A DNA stretch of 64,000 nt from Teratosphaeria epicoccoides (GCA_021401465.1 JADDMT010000002.1:744001-808000); one strand, 5' to 3'; positions 11,738 to 22,195 are shown, counted from the stretch's first letter. The notes: generated by a model not told the origin, from the letters alone. Numbers and translations: made by a program.

Positions 11738-12178
11738 GTCTGCTATTGCTTGGAGCACGTGTAGTGCTCAATGTCTCATCAGGGCCTTCTGTCGGTTTCC
11801 TGCGTCGTGAACGCAGTGCTGTGTGTGCTGCTTCGCTGGAACCCTCTTCTATCTCTGGGCTAGAACTTGTGGGAGGTGGCAGAGAAGAAGCAAGAGATGA
11901 TAGTGGAATCCAGTGAGCGGTCCTTACCTGATCACTCCAGGGAACAGTAGACAACATCTACGAAGTCCGAGTCCATACTTACCTAGGTGCAGGAGGCGGA
12001 CTGTCAATGACGATTTGGTCTACTGTCCCGATCTCGCGGCGAAAGTCAAAGCACTGTTGGTGTGGGGTTGCTTAGTGCTAGGAGCCATGGCCGGTCGGAC
12101 GGCCGGAACGGCAGTAAGCGCACTTCGCCCGCCTTCACATATTCGTCTGATATTATGATGCTGGGTGTCGTTATTATT
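11738..12178. other. Intergenic between the oxidase and polymerase kappa genes
   Basis: Promoter of the oxidase gene and 3' flank of the polymerase gene. No gene supported. Confidence 0.4.
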
Positions 12179-14272
12179 CTAGCTGAAGAATGCCTTTTTA
12201 CTCCTTCTGTCGCCATCCGGAGGTCTGCCATTCTTTCGCTTCGTCGCGTTCGCATGCACAGGACTCAACACGCGCCTTGGAAACTCTGCATGCTCTTCAT
12301 TCGTATTCACGATCTCCTTGATCGTCTGCCGGGACAGACAGCCATCAATGTGCTCATTGAATGATCTCTCGTCTGCTTGCTGTGGCATATTGCAGATTGG
12401 GCAATTCCAATGCTCTACTGGCTGAGCCTGAGTCTGAGCCTTGATTCGTTCTTGTTCTTCTGCCCGCTCGTGTTCGAGCAGAGAACGCCAAGCAAACCCA
12501 TTCGCATAACGCGTGTAGTCGGATGTTCCACCACCAGACGCATGGCCGACGATGTCTTTCGTGCCCGCTGCACAGTTGGCTGCGCTCTCCTGCTCCCTTT
12601 CCTGCTCTTGCGAAAGCCGCTCAAGCTCTTCTAGCTCTTCTTGGCGCTCCTGTCTTGCAGCATCCTCGAAGAATTCATCTGGACACTTCTGCCAACCATG
12701 CTCATCCAGCTCTATCCTGCTGGATTCTTCTGGGGTCTCGCGTACATCTCGATTCTGCTGTCGAGCTCGGCCGAAGAAGTCGACATCGCCCTTCTTCATG
12801 CTGACCAGATGTGTGCACCGCAGACCTAGCAAGCGCAACTTCATGCCAGGTATGTCTTTCTCCAATTTCGTCAGCATAGGCAGGGAGAAATGGTACAGAT
12901 CGTCAGCGCTATAGACTGCTTTGGGCGGCTGCACCTGACGCGAGAAGACCTCATAAGTATGCAGCTTTATCTTCAGGACCAACGTCTTTCCCTTGAACTC
13001 GGTACGTCGCAAATCCTTCTCTAGCTCCTGAGCAGTGTGACGGAGCTTGTCGCGGAGTTCCTTGGCATCGCTCATGTCGTGAAACGTAGATTCAGTGCCG
13101 ACAGACTTGCGCTCGAACTCCTCTGCAGGCCTGATGTCCGTCCTACCGAGGCCAAGATACACTGACATCAAGAACTGGAAAGCCTTCTCTCCGAACAGCT
13201 TACTCAAATAGTGACGCTGCTCGTAAATGTCACCGCAGGTCTTGACACCGATCGCGTCCAATTCGCGCTCGAAGACTCGTCCAATCCCATTCACCTTTCT
13301 CGTTGGCAGATCTCGCATAAACGCTAGTATTGACGTCCTCTCGGATGGCAGTTGGAATTGGCCATTTGGCTTGTTTCTGTTGGAGCAAATCTTTGCCAAT
13401 TTTGCATTTGCCGCGACACCGGCAGAAATGGTGATCTTGGCCTCCTGGAAGACCTGGTCACGCATTTGCTGCACGGCATCTGCGGGCTCCATGTCGTGGT
13501 CCTTGCAGTATTCGGTGATGTTCAGATACGCCTCGTCGATACTTGCACTTTCAAATCTTGGATCGTACTGCTCCAGCACAGCTCTGACTTCTTTCGCCTT
13601 TGCCGTGTATTTCTCGAAATTGAGAGGGATGTGGATCAGCTGAGGACAGAGCTTGTCGGCGACAAAGCCAGCCATGCCGCTCCTGCACCCGAACTTGCGA
13701 GCATGGTAGTTGCAGGTAGTCAAGACTCCTTTGCCGACCGCAAAAGGCACATTTCTCAACTCCGGCCTGTCCAACTCCTCGACGGCGGCGTAAAATGCGT
13801 CGCAATCGATGTGCACCACTACTTGCGTGAGATCTCTCCCATACTCCAGCTCGGCGATGTAGTCATCAGCCTTTTTCATCTCATGCTTGAGGCCTCCTGC
13901 TGCCTCGATGCGCTGCAGCTCGCGCTTCTTGGCCAGGATCCGGTTGATCTTGACTGTGAGCGTCTTGTCCTTGTTCTCTTCATTGTTGAAGTATCTGCTG
14001 CCCTTGCTGGCGTGGTAGATGATTTCTGAGACCCTCTTCTGATCAACGCCATCCTGACCGGACTTGGTCAAGCTGGGACCGAGCAGATGATATTTGAGAG
14101 AGGTGTGCTGAGTGCCCGGCGGCGGCGCTTCTGCCAGGACGGCACCTGCCACCGCCGTCTCCGCCTCGGTCGCAAGGTCATCGTTATGATGCGGCATGTT
14201 TCCATTGCACGAGATGTTCCCAGGCACTCGACTCGGCTTCTCAGGCCAGACTGTGTCGCGAGTCGGGATCAT
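12179..14272 (-). CDS. POLK: DNA polymerase kappa (Y-family translesion polymerase)
   Basis: Error-prone polymerase that copies past damaged bases in the nucleus. 697 residues from the ATG at 14272, no intron needed. In order: an N-terminal clasp region (QDGVDQKRVSEIIYHASKGS, typical of kappa and absent from bacterial DinB), the palm with VVVHIDCDAFYAAVEELDRP (metal-binding Asp, steric-gate Tyr), FESASIDEAYLNIT with the catalytic Asp-Glu pair, the thumb with GRVFERELDAIGVKTCGDI, the little-finger domain with FKGKTLVLKIKLHTYEVFSRQ, a Glu/Gln-rich linker, and a C-terminal UBZ4 zinc finger (WNCPICNMPQQADERSFNEHIDGCL) for ubiquitinated PCNA. The tail KRKNGRPPDGDRRSKKAFFS is basic and could be a nuclear signal. 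The ATG at 14197 is an alternative start. Confidence 0.93.
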   Translation of the reverse strand: MIPTRDTVWPEKPSRVPGNISCNGNMPHHNDDLATEAETAVAGAVLAEAPPPGTQHTSLKYHLLGPSLTKSGQDGVDQKRVSEIIYHASKGSRYFNNEENKDKTLTVKINRILAKKRELQRIEAAGGLKHEMKKADDYIAELEYGRDLTQVVVHIDCDAFYAAVEELDRPELRNVPFAVGKGVLTTCNYHARKFGCRSGMAGFVADKLCPQLIHIPLNFEKYTAKAKEVRAVLEQYDPRFESASIDEAYLNITEYCKDHDMEPADAVQQMRDQVFQEAKITISAGVAANAKLAKICSNRNKPNGQFQLPSERTSILAFMRDLPTRKVNGIGRVFERELDAIGVKTCGDIYEQRHYLSKLFGEKAFQFLMSVYLGLGRTDIRPAEEFERKSVGTESTFHDMSDAKELRDKLRHTAQELEKDLRRTEFKGKTLVLKIKLHTYEVFSRQVQPPKAVYSADDLYHFSLPMLTKLEKDIPGMKLRLLGLRCTHLVSMKKGDVDFFGRARQQNRDVRETPEESSRIELDEHGWQKCPDEFFEDAARQERQEELEELERLSQEQEREQESAANCAAGTKDIVGHASGGGTSDYTRYANGFAWRSLLEHERAEEQERIKAQTQAQPVEHWNCPICNMPQQADERSFNEHIDGCLSRQTIKEIVNTNEEHAEFPRRVLSPVHANATKRKNGRPPDGDRRSKKAFFS

Positions 14273-14685
14273 GCTCGAGCGCGAAAGTTGCGCGGCTGCT
14301 CGTGACGTGGCGGGGATCACTCCGGAATTCGTGCTGGACGATCCGTGCAAGCTCCACTATGTACCGGATGTTTGGTGGATGTTTGGTGGGGGTCGATGGA
14401 TCAACATTCACTTGATCTGTCAAGCACACAAACGCGACACCGACACAACAAACGACAAGTGATGGTGTAACACTGCCGCCTGGCAATAATCAGCGTGCCT
14501 GAACGTAGAAGAAGTGTACGGGTGTGCGGGCGTTCATCTGGCCCAAGCACCACCGCGTCTGTGGTGGTGGATAATATTAGAATATCAGAGAAAAGTCGGG
14601 AGTCACATCGGCTGCGGTGGAGCGGAGGAGGGTGACGGCGTCCATGTCGCGCCCACGCTAGCCCACCCACCCCACCACCAGCAGT
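14273..14685. other. Bidirectional promoter region
   Basis: Divergent starts of the polymerase kappa gene and the coiled-coil protein gene lie 413 bp apart. No clear TATA box on either strand apart from an AT-rich patch TAATATTAGAATATC near 14573-14587. Confidence 0.4.
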
Positions 14686-16611
14686 ATGGCCGACCGCCCC
14701 AGCAACCATCGCCTTTACAGACCCGCGCTGGCCCCTGCTAGAGTTGCGCGAACACCTCTCACACCGCGCGGCGCGCCCACGTCAACACCGCCAGTACGAC
14801 CGACCGTGACCAAGACACCTTCGACCGTCAGCGCTCCACCGAGAGTCACACCGCGAGTCAGGCAGGACCAGACGCCGAGCGATGGCAACATCACGCCCCG
14901 CTCCTCCGCGCGCAAATCGAGGGTGGACAGCTCGAACACTACCCCGACTCAGGATGGGACGCCCAGCGCTCAGCGCCTGCAGACGGCAGCGGGCGCGACG
15001 ACCGGGCTTGGGATCTCTTCGATACGCCCCGGCAAGGCGAAGAGTCAGGTCAGTGTCAACCGCAGCGCGGGAGTACACTCACCGCCACGATCACCAGGTC
15101 CCATAGATCCCGGACCGGCGGATGACAGCATTGATTCTCGCTTTTTTCATGCAAGCGATGCGCCTCGACAGGCATCTTCGCCCAGGCCACCTACGGCGAG
15201 GAGGCCAGCATTCTTTTATGCTGACGGGAAGGAAGAGGACCGATCGAAGCCGTCGCCGGTTGCGCGCTGCCCTACGCTGTCTGCGGTGTCAGACACTCGA
15301 CAGCCAGGCTCCAGTACCCAACAGAAGCCGTGCCACGCACCGAACACGCCAAGGAGTCCGCTGGTGTCACCGGCCTCATCAGGAATGTCTGTCCTGTCGA
15401 ATGCATCGCCGTACTTTGCAGCCGCCACGGGACAGCACCTGCCAAGATCACCTTCACCAAGCAAAGAGAATCTTCATCTCTCGTATCGCAAAGGTGCGTC
15501 GCAAATCTTTGGTGCACGCCCAACGCCTCGGCCTGGCGTCGACACGCTTTGGGAAGAGCGAAACGACAAAAATGAAACCACACCAGCTCCCTTGACCCAC
15601 CCCAAGTCAACGAGCCTGTCTTCAATAGACTCAAGCAGCACGCCAGGGTCAAAAAGACAGTCACCATTGATCGAGCATACTTCGTCGCCGTTGTCTCATA
15701 AGATGGAGGCCGCTACAATGCCACTACTAACCAAATCGCCAAACGATCTGCCTAGCATCGATACCTCGCTTGAGCCCCTATCCCCAGATGTGCGGTCCGG
15801 GGCTGATGCGACTTTGTTGAGTCCCACGAGAAGCGTCTCGGAACTGGCAGTAGATGCTCGACGCGAACGTAAAGTGCTCGACCTTGAAATCTCGAATAGC
15901 AGTCTCCTGGCCATCAACACTTCGCTGGAGCGGGAGCTGCGAAAGCAGAAAGCAGAGTTGAAACGCTTCCGAAGACTGTCTCGGGCAGGTCGCCTGTCAT
16001 ACACACCCTACGACCGCGGTGCGCGCCGCTCAGACGCCCTATCAATCTTGGACGAAAACGAAGGCAGCGAAGACGAATTTGGGCTCCACTCTGGATCCGA
16101 CGAGCTGAGCGAGGACGACGAGACCGAGAGCTTGATGTCTGGCGGTGACTCGCTCTCTCCCGGATCACAAAGTTACGAGCAAGACCGGCTGGCAAAAGAC
16201 GAAAAGCGTCTTCAGTTAGACCTCGAGAAGCACAAGGAGCTCCTCACCCAATCTCAAATGATGAACCAAAGTCTCAAACGCTGCATGTACGCCACGCAAT
16301 CTATGATCGAGGACGGGAAGAAGGCGCTCGATTATCGGGTCCGTGTTTCGGATGTCAAGATTGGTGGAAGGGTGCTTCCTGCGCACGATGACGACGAGGA
16401 AAGGGGAGGTGAGATTGAAGTGGAGGACGAGACTTTGCATGGTGATACGGCGGCGGAAGATTTTCTGAAGGTCTGGCAAGGTGTTGGGAGGGTGAGTTTG
16501 GAGAGTAGTGATGGTGGGGATAGGGACTCGGGCATTGAAGCTGATCGGCCGGAGTTGGGGACAGAGATGGAGGGGTTGGATAGGGGGAGGCCGCCGGAGA
16601 TGTTGGGGTGA
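14686..16611 (+). CDS. Conserved fungal coiled-coil protein of unknown function
   Basis: 641 residues in one exon. The first ~330 residues are low-complexity, rich in Ser, Pro, Thr and Arg, with many SP/TP sites, and contain RPAFFYADGKEE and SRFFHASDA. The conserved part is a predicted coiled coil at about residues 385-440 (SELAVDARRERKVLDLEISN, SLLAINTSLERELRKQKAEL) followed by KRFRRLSRAGRLS, then an acidic Ser-rich stretch, and a second helical block at about 510-560 (DRLAKDEKRLQLDLEKHKEL, SQMMNQSLKRCMYATQSM). The many proline-directed sites suggest control by kinases. I recall proteins of this layout in other filamentous ascomycetes, but I cannot name a function; cytoskeletal or spindle association would be a guess. 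Confidence 0.82.
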   Translation: MADRPSNHRLYRPALAPARVARTPLTPRGAPTSTPPVRPTVTKTPSTVSAPPRVTPRVRQDQTPSDGNITPRSSARKSRVDSSNTTPTQDGTPSAQRLQTAAGATTGLGISSIRPGKAKSQVSVNRSAGVHSPPRSPGPIDPGPADDSIDSRFFHASDAPRQASSPRPPTARRPAFFYADGKEEDRSKPSPVARCPTLSAVSDTRQPGSSTQQKPCHAPNTPRSPLVSPASSGMSVLSNASPYFAAATGQHLPRSPSPSKENLHLSYRKGASQIFGARPTPRPGVDTLWEERNDKNETTPAPLTHPKSTSLSSIDSSSTPGSKRQSPLIEHTSSPLSHKMEAATMPLLTKSPNDLPSIDTSLEPLSPDVRSGADATLLSPTRSVSELAVDARRERKVLDLEISNSSLLAINTSLERELRKQKAELKRFRRLSRAGRLSYTPYDRGARRSDALSILDENEGSEDEFGLHSGSDELSEDDETESLMSGGDSLSPGSQSYEQDRLAKDEKRLQLDLEKHKELLTQSQMMNQSLKRCMYATQSMIEDGKKALDYRVRVSDVKIGGRVLPAHDDDEERGGEIEVEDETLHGDTAAEDFLKVWQGVGRVSLESSDGGDRDSGIEADRPELGTEMEGLDRGRPPEMLG

Positions 16612-17200
16612 GACGGAACAACTAAATTCTCTATATGTTGACGGTCGCCGCAAGCTATATGGGAGCGAGGAGACGGAATGGGAATGCATTTGGCGTGCGA
16701 GGTGGCACGAGCTGGCGCGAGACGGCGAGCGTTCTATGTCCTATTGGTGTGTACAGTTCGCGATTTGGAGATACCCCTTTTTCGTACGTTTTTGCTTTTG
16801 TCATCTTATGAGATGGCGAACGAGACTCTCAGCTCTGAATTTGCTAGATCGATAAATTGCTCTTCACCCGCCATGATTTTCCTCCAAGCCCTGATGCTAT
16901 GACCCGAGCCTGTGGCATTGTCGATCGACACAAGTTCGGCCGCTCATTGCATCCTGATCCCTTTCTTTCTGCAACGGTCCCACGGCATGAGTCTTGTCAT
17001 CCATTGCACTCGTTTCCGGTGTCAAGTAATCAAAATTGAAGGCAAAGCGTAAAATTGCTGGCAGATGTATACAGATCTTAACGTCGCATGGTCTAGAAAT
17101 CGGGGCGGAGCCCGATACTCTCCGATCGCAAGTAATGCAATGCCTGCTCGACCGCCCGACGCCATCGCCAATCTCACAAGCCGATCTCACCCACCGGGGC
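16612..17200. other. Intergenic between convergent genes
   Basis: About 590 bp between the coiled-coil gene and the small two-exon gene. Nothing supported on either strand. Confidence 0.4.
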
Positions 17201-17638
17201 TTAGACTACCGAGTCCGACTCCAGCTCGACCGTGCGCCTATCCGCTGCCACGGACTCCTTCCCACAATGCCCGATCGCGAGCTTCTCGAGCTCCTCAGTA
17301 TTCTCGGTCGAGGCGAAAGACTCGCGGAGGATCCGGCGGGCTCGGAGCATGGCGGCGCGTGAGCCACCCTCGCCGAACGAGCCGTTCTGCCCGATGTGTT
17401 CTCCGCCAGAGGTTGGATGGGGAGGAAAGTCTACAAGTGGAGATTGCATTCACGTACGGGCCTGCTCTTGCTTTTTTGCAGCGATCGCCTTGTTGACGGC
17501 CTTCCCGCCGAAAACGAGCTTCGAGAACTCGGTGATTTGGTGGCCGATGCCGTGCACGTTGCAGACCGCCGTGGCAATCTGCACCAAGGCTTCGGCCTTT
17601 TTGGTCGCATCAGCACGGGATGGGAGTGCTGAAGGCAT
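17201..17638 (-). CDS. Small two-exon protein, unknown function
   Basis: Model: exon 1 is 17458-17638 and exon 2 is 17201-17400, with a 57 bp intron (GTACGT...GAG); 126 residues. Exon 1 from the ATG at 17638 encodes a helix-rich segment (ATKKAEALVQIATAVCNVHG, then GHQITEFSKLVFGGKAVNKA) and a lysine/glutamine-rich stretch. Exon 2 continues in frame with HIGQNGSFGEGGSRAAMLRA, RRILRESFASTENTEELEKL. Without splicing the frame stops after 62 residues. The acceptor GGCGGAG is weak, so the join is less certain than the two exons. Two CACGTG sites lie 119-162 bp upstream of the ATG. No family recognised. Confidence 0.6.
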
Positions 17639-17756
17639 GGTGGTTAGTTGCGGTGGCGAGTGTGCTTGATGTAGAGTTGTTATACTAGGCGGGAAAGTTG
17701 AGCCTTTTACAGATAGGTCGAGAAGAATTCTGGTCAAGGACAAAACCTGCCATTTT

Positions 17757-17800
17757 CACGTGTTGGCAGGACGCAGCACTCGGATACCGGCTTTCACGTG
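17757..17800. promoter_or_regulatory. Pair of TTTCACGTG sites
   Basis: CACGTG occurs at 17757-17762 and 17795-17800, each preceded by TTT, 38 bp apart. They lie between the hydrolase 3' end and the small protein's ATG, so they probably serve the latter. CACGTG is bound by bHLH factors in fungi. Confidence 0.4.
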
Positions 17801-17812
17801 CCGGGCCCGAGT

Positions 17813-19084
17813 CTACCCACGCAGCAAGTCCTGATCCCTTCGGTCGTCCCAGAATTCCACCATGGCCTTCACAGTCCCTTCAGCATTCACGATCGGAAAG
17901 TCGTGTCCTCCCTCCAGGACCCGCACTACCACATTCTCCTCTCCCAGGACGTCTTTCACATCCTCTGACGTCTCATCAGGCACAATGACCGAGTCTGTCT
18001 TCCCAAGCAAAACCAGCACCTTACCATTCTGCATGCCAGTCCTGGATGCAAGTTCTTTCGAAGCCTTCTGCGCCGACAGCCGCCTACCAATGATGCGCCA
18101 TCGCTCGTGCTGATTGGTGATGGGAGCATGTTGTATGGACGATATGAAAGAGGCTAGGAACCCTGGATGAGCATCAATCTGCCAAGACACCGTATCGGCT
18201 GGAGAAACAGCAGGTCGGTCAGGAAACAGCGGAGCAAGCGAGTCCCTAGCCAAAGCAGGATGAGCCGGAGTTTCTGACTTTGCCGCATCAACCGGCGCGG
18301 TGCTCTCGCCTTGCTTCTTTGTGCGAGCCTCCGGCTGCTTCCCGCCCCCAATCCGTCGATAGATAAAATACTCCGCCACAGCCTTCGGCAACAGTCCGCC
18401 GTACAACAGCTTACTGCTCCCACTAATATGCTTCGGCCGTATCAGCCCTCCTGGCGCAAACAACACCAGGGACTCAACCATCTCTGGGAAAAAGCTCGTA
18501 AGTCCCGCCGCCACGCCACCTCCCAGCGAGTAACCCACCAATGAAAACCTTCCCTCCCTCCCCGTCCACGCCACGTCCGAGCTCCCCAGCACTAACAAGA
18601 TCTGCGCCGTGAACAAGCTCAAATCCTGCGGAAACCTCTCCGGATGCGGCGCATCGCTGTAACCTCGTCCGAAGAGATCGAAAAGCATTACGCGGCATCC
18701 ATGCAGTTCAGCTAGCATTTCCGCGATGGCGGCGAAAGCGATGCAGGGCGTGCTGATGCCGTGGATGAAGAGCACTTTGCGGCCGGTCGTGGGACCCCAT
18801 TCGTAGACTCGGATGTTGCCGTAGGGAGTGTCGACGTCTCGGGCGCCAGGAAGGGCGTCGGGTGGGTAGGGGCTTTGGGAGGGGGCTTGGGCGCAGGAGA
18901 GCTGAAGGGATTTCCTTGGGGAGGAGATGATGGGGGGGATGTCGCGTCTTGCAGGTGAGGAGAGCAAGTTCGAGAGAATGCGGTATGTGTAGAGGCCTAT
19001 GATGGGTGCTGTGAGGGTGATGTAGAGTGTGCGCCGGTCGTGGAGGTTGATGGTGAGGTGGTGGAACCAGGATTGGAGTGACAT
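17813..19084 (-). CDS. Membrane-anchored alpha/beta hydrolase
   Basis: 423 residues from the ATG at 19084, single exon. The N-terminus has one membrane segment (RTLYITLTAPIIGLYTYRIL) after a short basic stretch, so the enzyme is likely anchored to an inner membrane. The hydrolase fold is clear: KVLFIHGISTPCIAF gives the oxyanion HG motif, RVMLFDLFGRGYSDAP the strand after it, FSLVGYSLGGGVAAG the nucleophile elbow G-Y-S-L-G with catalytic Ser, VLVLLGKTDSVIVPDE the acid (Asp), and RVLEGGHDFPIVNAEG the catalytic His. A variable cap with an insert of about 50 residues rich in Lys, Pro and Ala lies between. The closest general class is esterase/lipase-like hydrolases; the substrate cannot be read from sequence. 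Confidence 0.88.
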   Translation of the reverse strand: MSLQSWFHHLTINLHDRRTLYITLTAPIIGLYTYRILSNLLSSPARRDIPPIISSPRKSLQLSCAQAPSQSPYPPDALPGARDVDTPYGNIRVYEWGPTTGRKVLFIHGISTPCIAFAAIAEMLAELHGCRVMLFDLFGRGYSDAPHPERFPQDLSLFTAQILLVLGSSDVAWTGREGRFSLVGYSLGGGVAAGLTSFFPEMVESLVLFAPGGLIRPKHISGSSKLLYGGLLPKAVAEYFIYRRIGGGKQPEARTKKQGESTAPVDAAKSETPAHPALARDSLAPLFPDRPAVSPADTVSWQIDAHPGFLASFISSIQHAPITNQHERWRIIGRRLSAQKASKELASRTGMQNGKVLVLLGKTDSVIVPDETSEDVKDVLGEENVVVRVLEGGHDFPIVNAEGTVKAMVEFWDDRRDQDLLRG

Positions 19085-19678
19085 GATTGGAAGGGACGAT
19101 ACCCGAAGATTGACTGCTCTGGCTAGGTACTTCCAGCGGCTGCTAGGACCATGTGTGTCTTCGCAGATGTCCCAGACGCGAAGTCGTTAGTGATCGAGAT
19201 AGGTTGCGAGTGAATTGTGCGGTTTCAAGCCTCGGCAGTTATTCTGGCTGAGCATGAGTCATGACGGGTCCAATGAAGAGATTAACTACTGACAGCAATC
19301 TGGACATGCTCGGCTGGTAGACAGCTGATATAAATGCTTGTGCGATTGCAAGTCGCTTTTGGTAGAAAGCATCCCGCCGTGGGGGGCTTTCATGACATGA
19401 GCATCCTTGGCCAATGCACCTGCAAACTCCACCAGACAGTGAGGTGAACGAGGCATTTGCACATGCGATGCTCGTATACTGATGCTCCGCGATGCTTGAA
19501 TCATGGAGGAGTGAAGAAAAGATACGTTCTGAGGTGAATGCTCACAAGACACTAGCTCGGAACAGGCTAGATCTCGCTGACTACCCTCGGTCCCATGTGA
19601 CTTGTCCGCGGGGCGGCATCTCACTTGCGCCTACCTCCACGTTCAGGATATCTCTCCGCCAGACCACCAGGATCCAGC
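19085..19678. other. Intergenic, promoter region
   Basis: Divergent starts of the hydrolase and the double helix-turn-helix gene lie 594 bp apart. No gene or clear core promoter motif seen. Confidence 0.4.
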
Positions 19679-20914
19679 ATGACTGACTTCGTCCAAGGCC
19701 GCCCCAGAGATTCTCGCAAACTTGCTGAGGAGTATCGCGACGAGATCGAGGAGCGCACGCGGCTTGGTGAGACTTGCGCACAGATCGCAGACGCCTTCAA
19801 AGCTCGCGGTGTCGAGGTGTCCGACAAGACCATCTCTAAGCGGCGGCTGCAATGGGGCCTGCGACAGCGTGCTGTTCGCAGCCTTGCTGGTCAGCCCCTG
19901 AAGACACCTCGCAAGAACTCGCGGCCGTATGGCGCTCAGCGCGGCGCCGATGTCAGGAAGACACTCATTGAACAGCTTACCAACGACGGCAAGTCTGCGG
20001 AGGAGATTGCAGATGTGATGATAGCGAGAGGCTACACCTTGAAGAAAGGCAAAAGCTCTATCTATCGCCTGCAGACGAGATGGTAAGTCAAGACGTGAGC
20101 TCCTTCTTGTCATCAGCACACTGATCTTGAATGCGACAGGGGCTTGATCTCATATGACCCAGCTCGAGCACGAGGCAGGTACCCATACAACGGCAAGCCT
20201 GCTCCCAAATCTAGGAGGCAGAAAGACCCCAATGCACCCAAGGAACCGAAAGGCAAAGCCGCCAAGGCAGACAAATCAAGCGCAAATGCTGCGCAGACGG
20301 CAGGGCCTGTTGTGCACTACCCTGGCGACTGTTCATTTGGACCCCAGAAGCGGAGTAACAACCACGACCTCCCTCCTGATGCGATGCAGATGCAGCACAC
20401 CCTTGACTTCTCTGGTGACCAGGATGCCAGCGGACAGCTTGACCCTCAATTAGACGACTCATCAGGGGATGATGACGGCTTTGTCTCTGCACAGTACGAT
20501 TTTGTACGGCCGAATCAGCAGCAGTATGGTCAGACAGATGTCCCAACGGGTTCCCAAGATGCGCAGCACAATGCGCAACCTCAATCGCAAGTGCAATCTT
20601 CGGCACGAGCAACAGGCACGTCAAATCGCGGCCGTGCACGCAATGTACTTCCAAGTAGCAATGCAGAGCCTCGATCACTTGATACTGTGGACGTGATGTC
20701 GGCTGAAATTCTGGTCGACCTTGCGTCTAGCACGCTGAATGCAGCAAACACACTGAAAGACCTTGTGCTTGCAGTGCAGATGCGGCAGCCGGCGCCTGGT
20801 TCATTAGGCGCATTACCTCCGACGGCCGAAGATCTGGCGAGCGCAAGACGGAGGTTGAAGGACGCGGCATCACTCGTGGTGGATCTGGCGAATGATGGAA
20901 CGAGGACGAATTAA
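19679..20914 (+). CDS. Double helix-turn-helix protein, probable DNA-binding
   Basis: Two exons, 19679-20082 and 20140-20914, with a 57 bp GTAAGT...CAG intron; 392 residues from ATG 19679. Two similar helical modules stand in tandem: residues about 13-60 (YRDEIEERTRLGETCAQIAD then ISKRRLQWGLRQRA) and about 92-145 (RKTLIEQLTNDGKSAEEIAD then SSIYRLQTRWGL). Each ends in an Arg-rich helix with a W-G-L turn, which recalls Clr5-type and other fungal DNA-binding helix-turn-helix units; this is resemblance, not proof. A basic Lys/Pro/Ala-rich stretch (PKSRRQKDPNAPKEPKGKAA) follows and could be a nuclear signal. The rest is Gln/Asp/Ser-rich, with a final helical segment VDVMSAEILVDLASSTLNAA. The intron splits the WGL motif of module 2, which supports the splice. 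Confidence 0.8.
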
Positions 20915-21345
20915 AGGCTGGAGATGAGTAGACGACGCCACGATCTCACGGTACGATTTTCTTTATGGTCGGCGACTCAGAGCTCTGGTGATAGTATAGC
21001 CAGCGCCAAGTCCAGATCGACCATGAGCTTGTGTTCTTTCTCACTGTTATTTCCGCCGTGCGAAGTCTAAATAGGCAGGTATTCCATGGTGGTTTGATGA
21101 CCCTACACCTATCCTTGACCTTCCGTGATCGAGGAGGCCTTCGTGGCAAGATCGCCCCCTCTACATCTTTATTTTACTTGCCCGTTGCATTTCACAGTGA
21201 TCGCCGCTTCGCAAGTTGCACCGGATGTATGACCGCCCAGGTGCAAAGCCTGGCGGCCATAATGATCGATTCGTCCGTGTCGTCGAGTACCGGAACCGAG
21301 CTTTGTCCTGACCAGAGAGCTTCTTCGATGCGAGAGACACAAAAA

Positions 21346-21371
21346 ACAACAACAACAACAACAACAACAAC
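21346..21371. repeat. Trinucleotide microsatellite (AAC)n
   Basis: About eight tandem copies of ACA/AAC. On the minus strand it is a TTG repeat that directly follows the tRNA-like patch. Confidence 0.9.
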
Positions 21372-21394
21372 CACCACAAAAGTATGGGCAACTG

Positions 21395-21500
21395 CGTCTG
21401 AGGAGTCGAACCCGGGCTACATCCGTGGAGACAGGGGCCCGCGCAAGCACGGTCTGCGTCCATTTATTCGGAGCGTGCTAACCGTTAACACTAACGCTTG
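21395..21500 (-). other. tRNA-like patch (possible tRNA pseudogene or SINE head)
   Basis: On the minus strand, GGTTCGACTCC at 21402-21412 is an exact match to the RNA polymerase III B-box, and about 80 bp before it GTGTTAACGGTTAGCAC (near 21476-21493) looks like a tRNA D-arm/A-box. However, the T-stem keeps only three pairs and the acceptor strands do not pair in register, so this is not a working tRNA. Followed by a TTG repeat, the order matches a tRNA-derived SINE, but I see only one copy in the window. Confidence 0.22.
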
Positions 21501-22195
21501 AACCATGTTGCCTCTCGAAGAGGTAGGATATCGGGGCACAGAGTGCTGTGATTGGTCCGCATGAGAGTAGATAGTTTTGCTTTTGTTTGGACAATTTGGT
21601 CTTGGCTCGGCTTTGCCGCGAATTAGGAAGGTGCGCGGGTCCGAATGGGACGGTCAATTCTTCGTTCGAGTGATTTGTTGTAGGTATGCAGTGGGTTGTT
21701 CTTCATCACTGCTCCGAATGCGGCAGCCCGAGTCGTTCATGTTGCTCGCGTGTGGCATCATGAGTGGTGATACTTTGGTCCCAGATGGTCTGCGCTCGAA
21801 TGCCGCTCGTGCTGCCTATGACCATTATCAATGACTTCTTGGCCGTCCGATGGCGTACAAGCCGGCGGCACGGTAGCAAGTGAACTACGAGGAAGGCATA
21901 AAATCACGCACAGGCAAATGCCAGATGAAGGCAGAGCAAACATTTTGAGGGTCAGGCGGTATGTTCAGTGAACTTGCTCATCTGCAGCCCTACGTGCCTA
22001 TTCCGGAGCGTCGTATTCCAACCCCATGCTTAGATAGTGGTTGTCGCCATACCAGGCGTGTGTCCCAAACGGCCTCCGCAATGCATGCCATGTCATGTCC
22101 CTTGCCTAAACCAACGACCTGCTTGTTGCATATCACCCTTGCCTACTCAACTTATCAGTACTATCCTCGACAGAGGCACAACAAAAAGACTCAAC

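Larger units (their letters stand above)
20915..22195. other. Intergenic with simple repeat and tRNA-like patch
   Basis: 1.3 kb between the helix-turn-helix gene and bL36m. Apart from the AAC repeat and the tRNA-like patch listed separately, I see no gene. Confidence 0.4.

Noticed and set aside
10542..11764. Plus- and minus-strand frames overlapping the 2-hydroxyacid oxidase
   Set aside because: All overlap one strongly supported enzyme gene; high GC gives long antisense frames.
13227..14029. Long plus-strand frames opposite DNA polymerase kappa
   Set aside because: Shadows of the real gene on the other strand.
21390..21500. Functional tRNA gene
   Set aside because: T-stem and acceptor stem do not pair; kept only as a tRNA-like patch.
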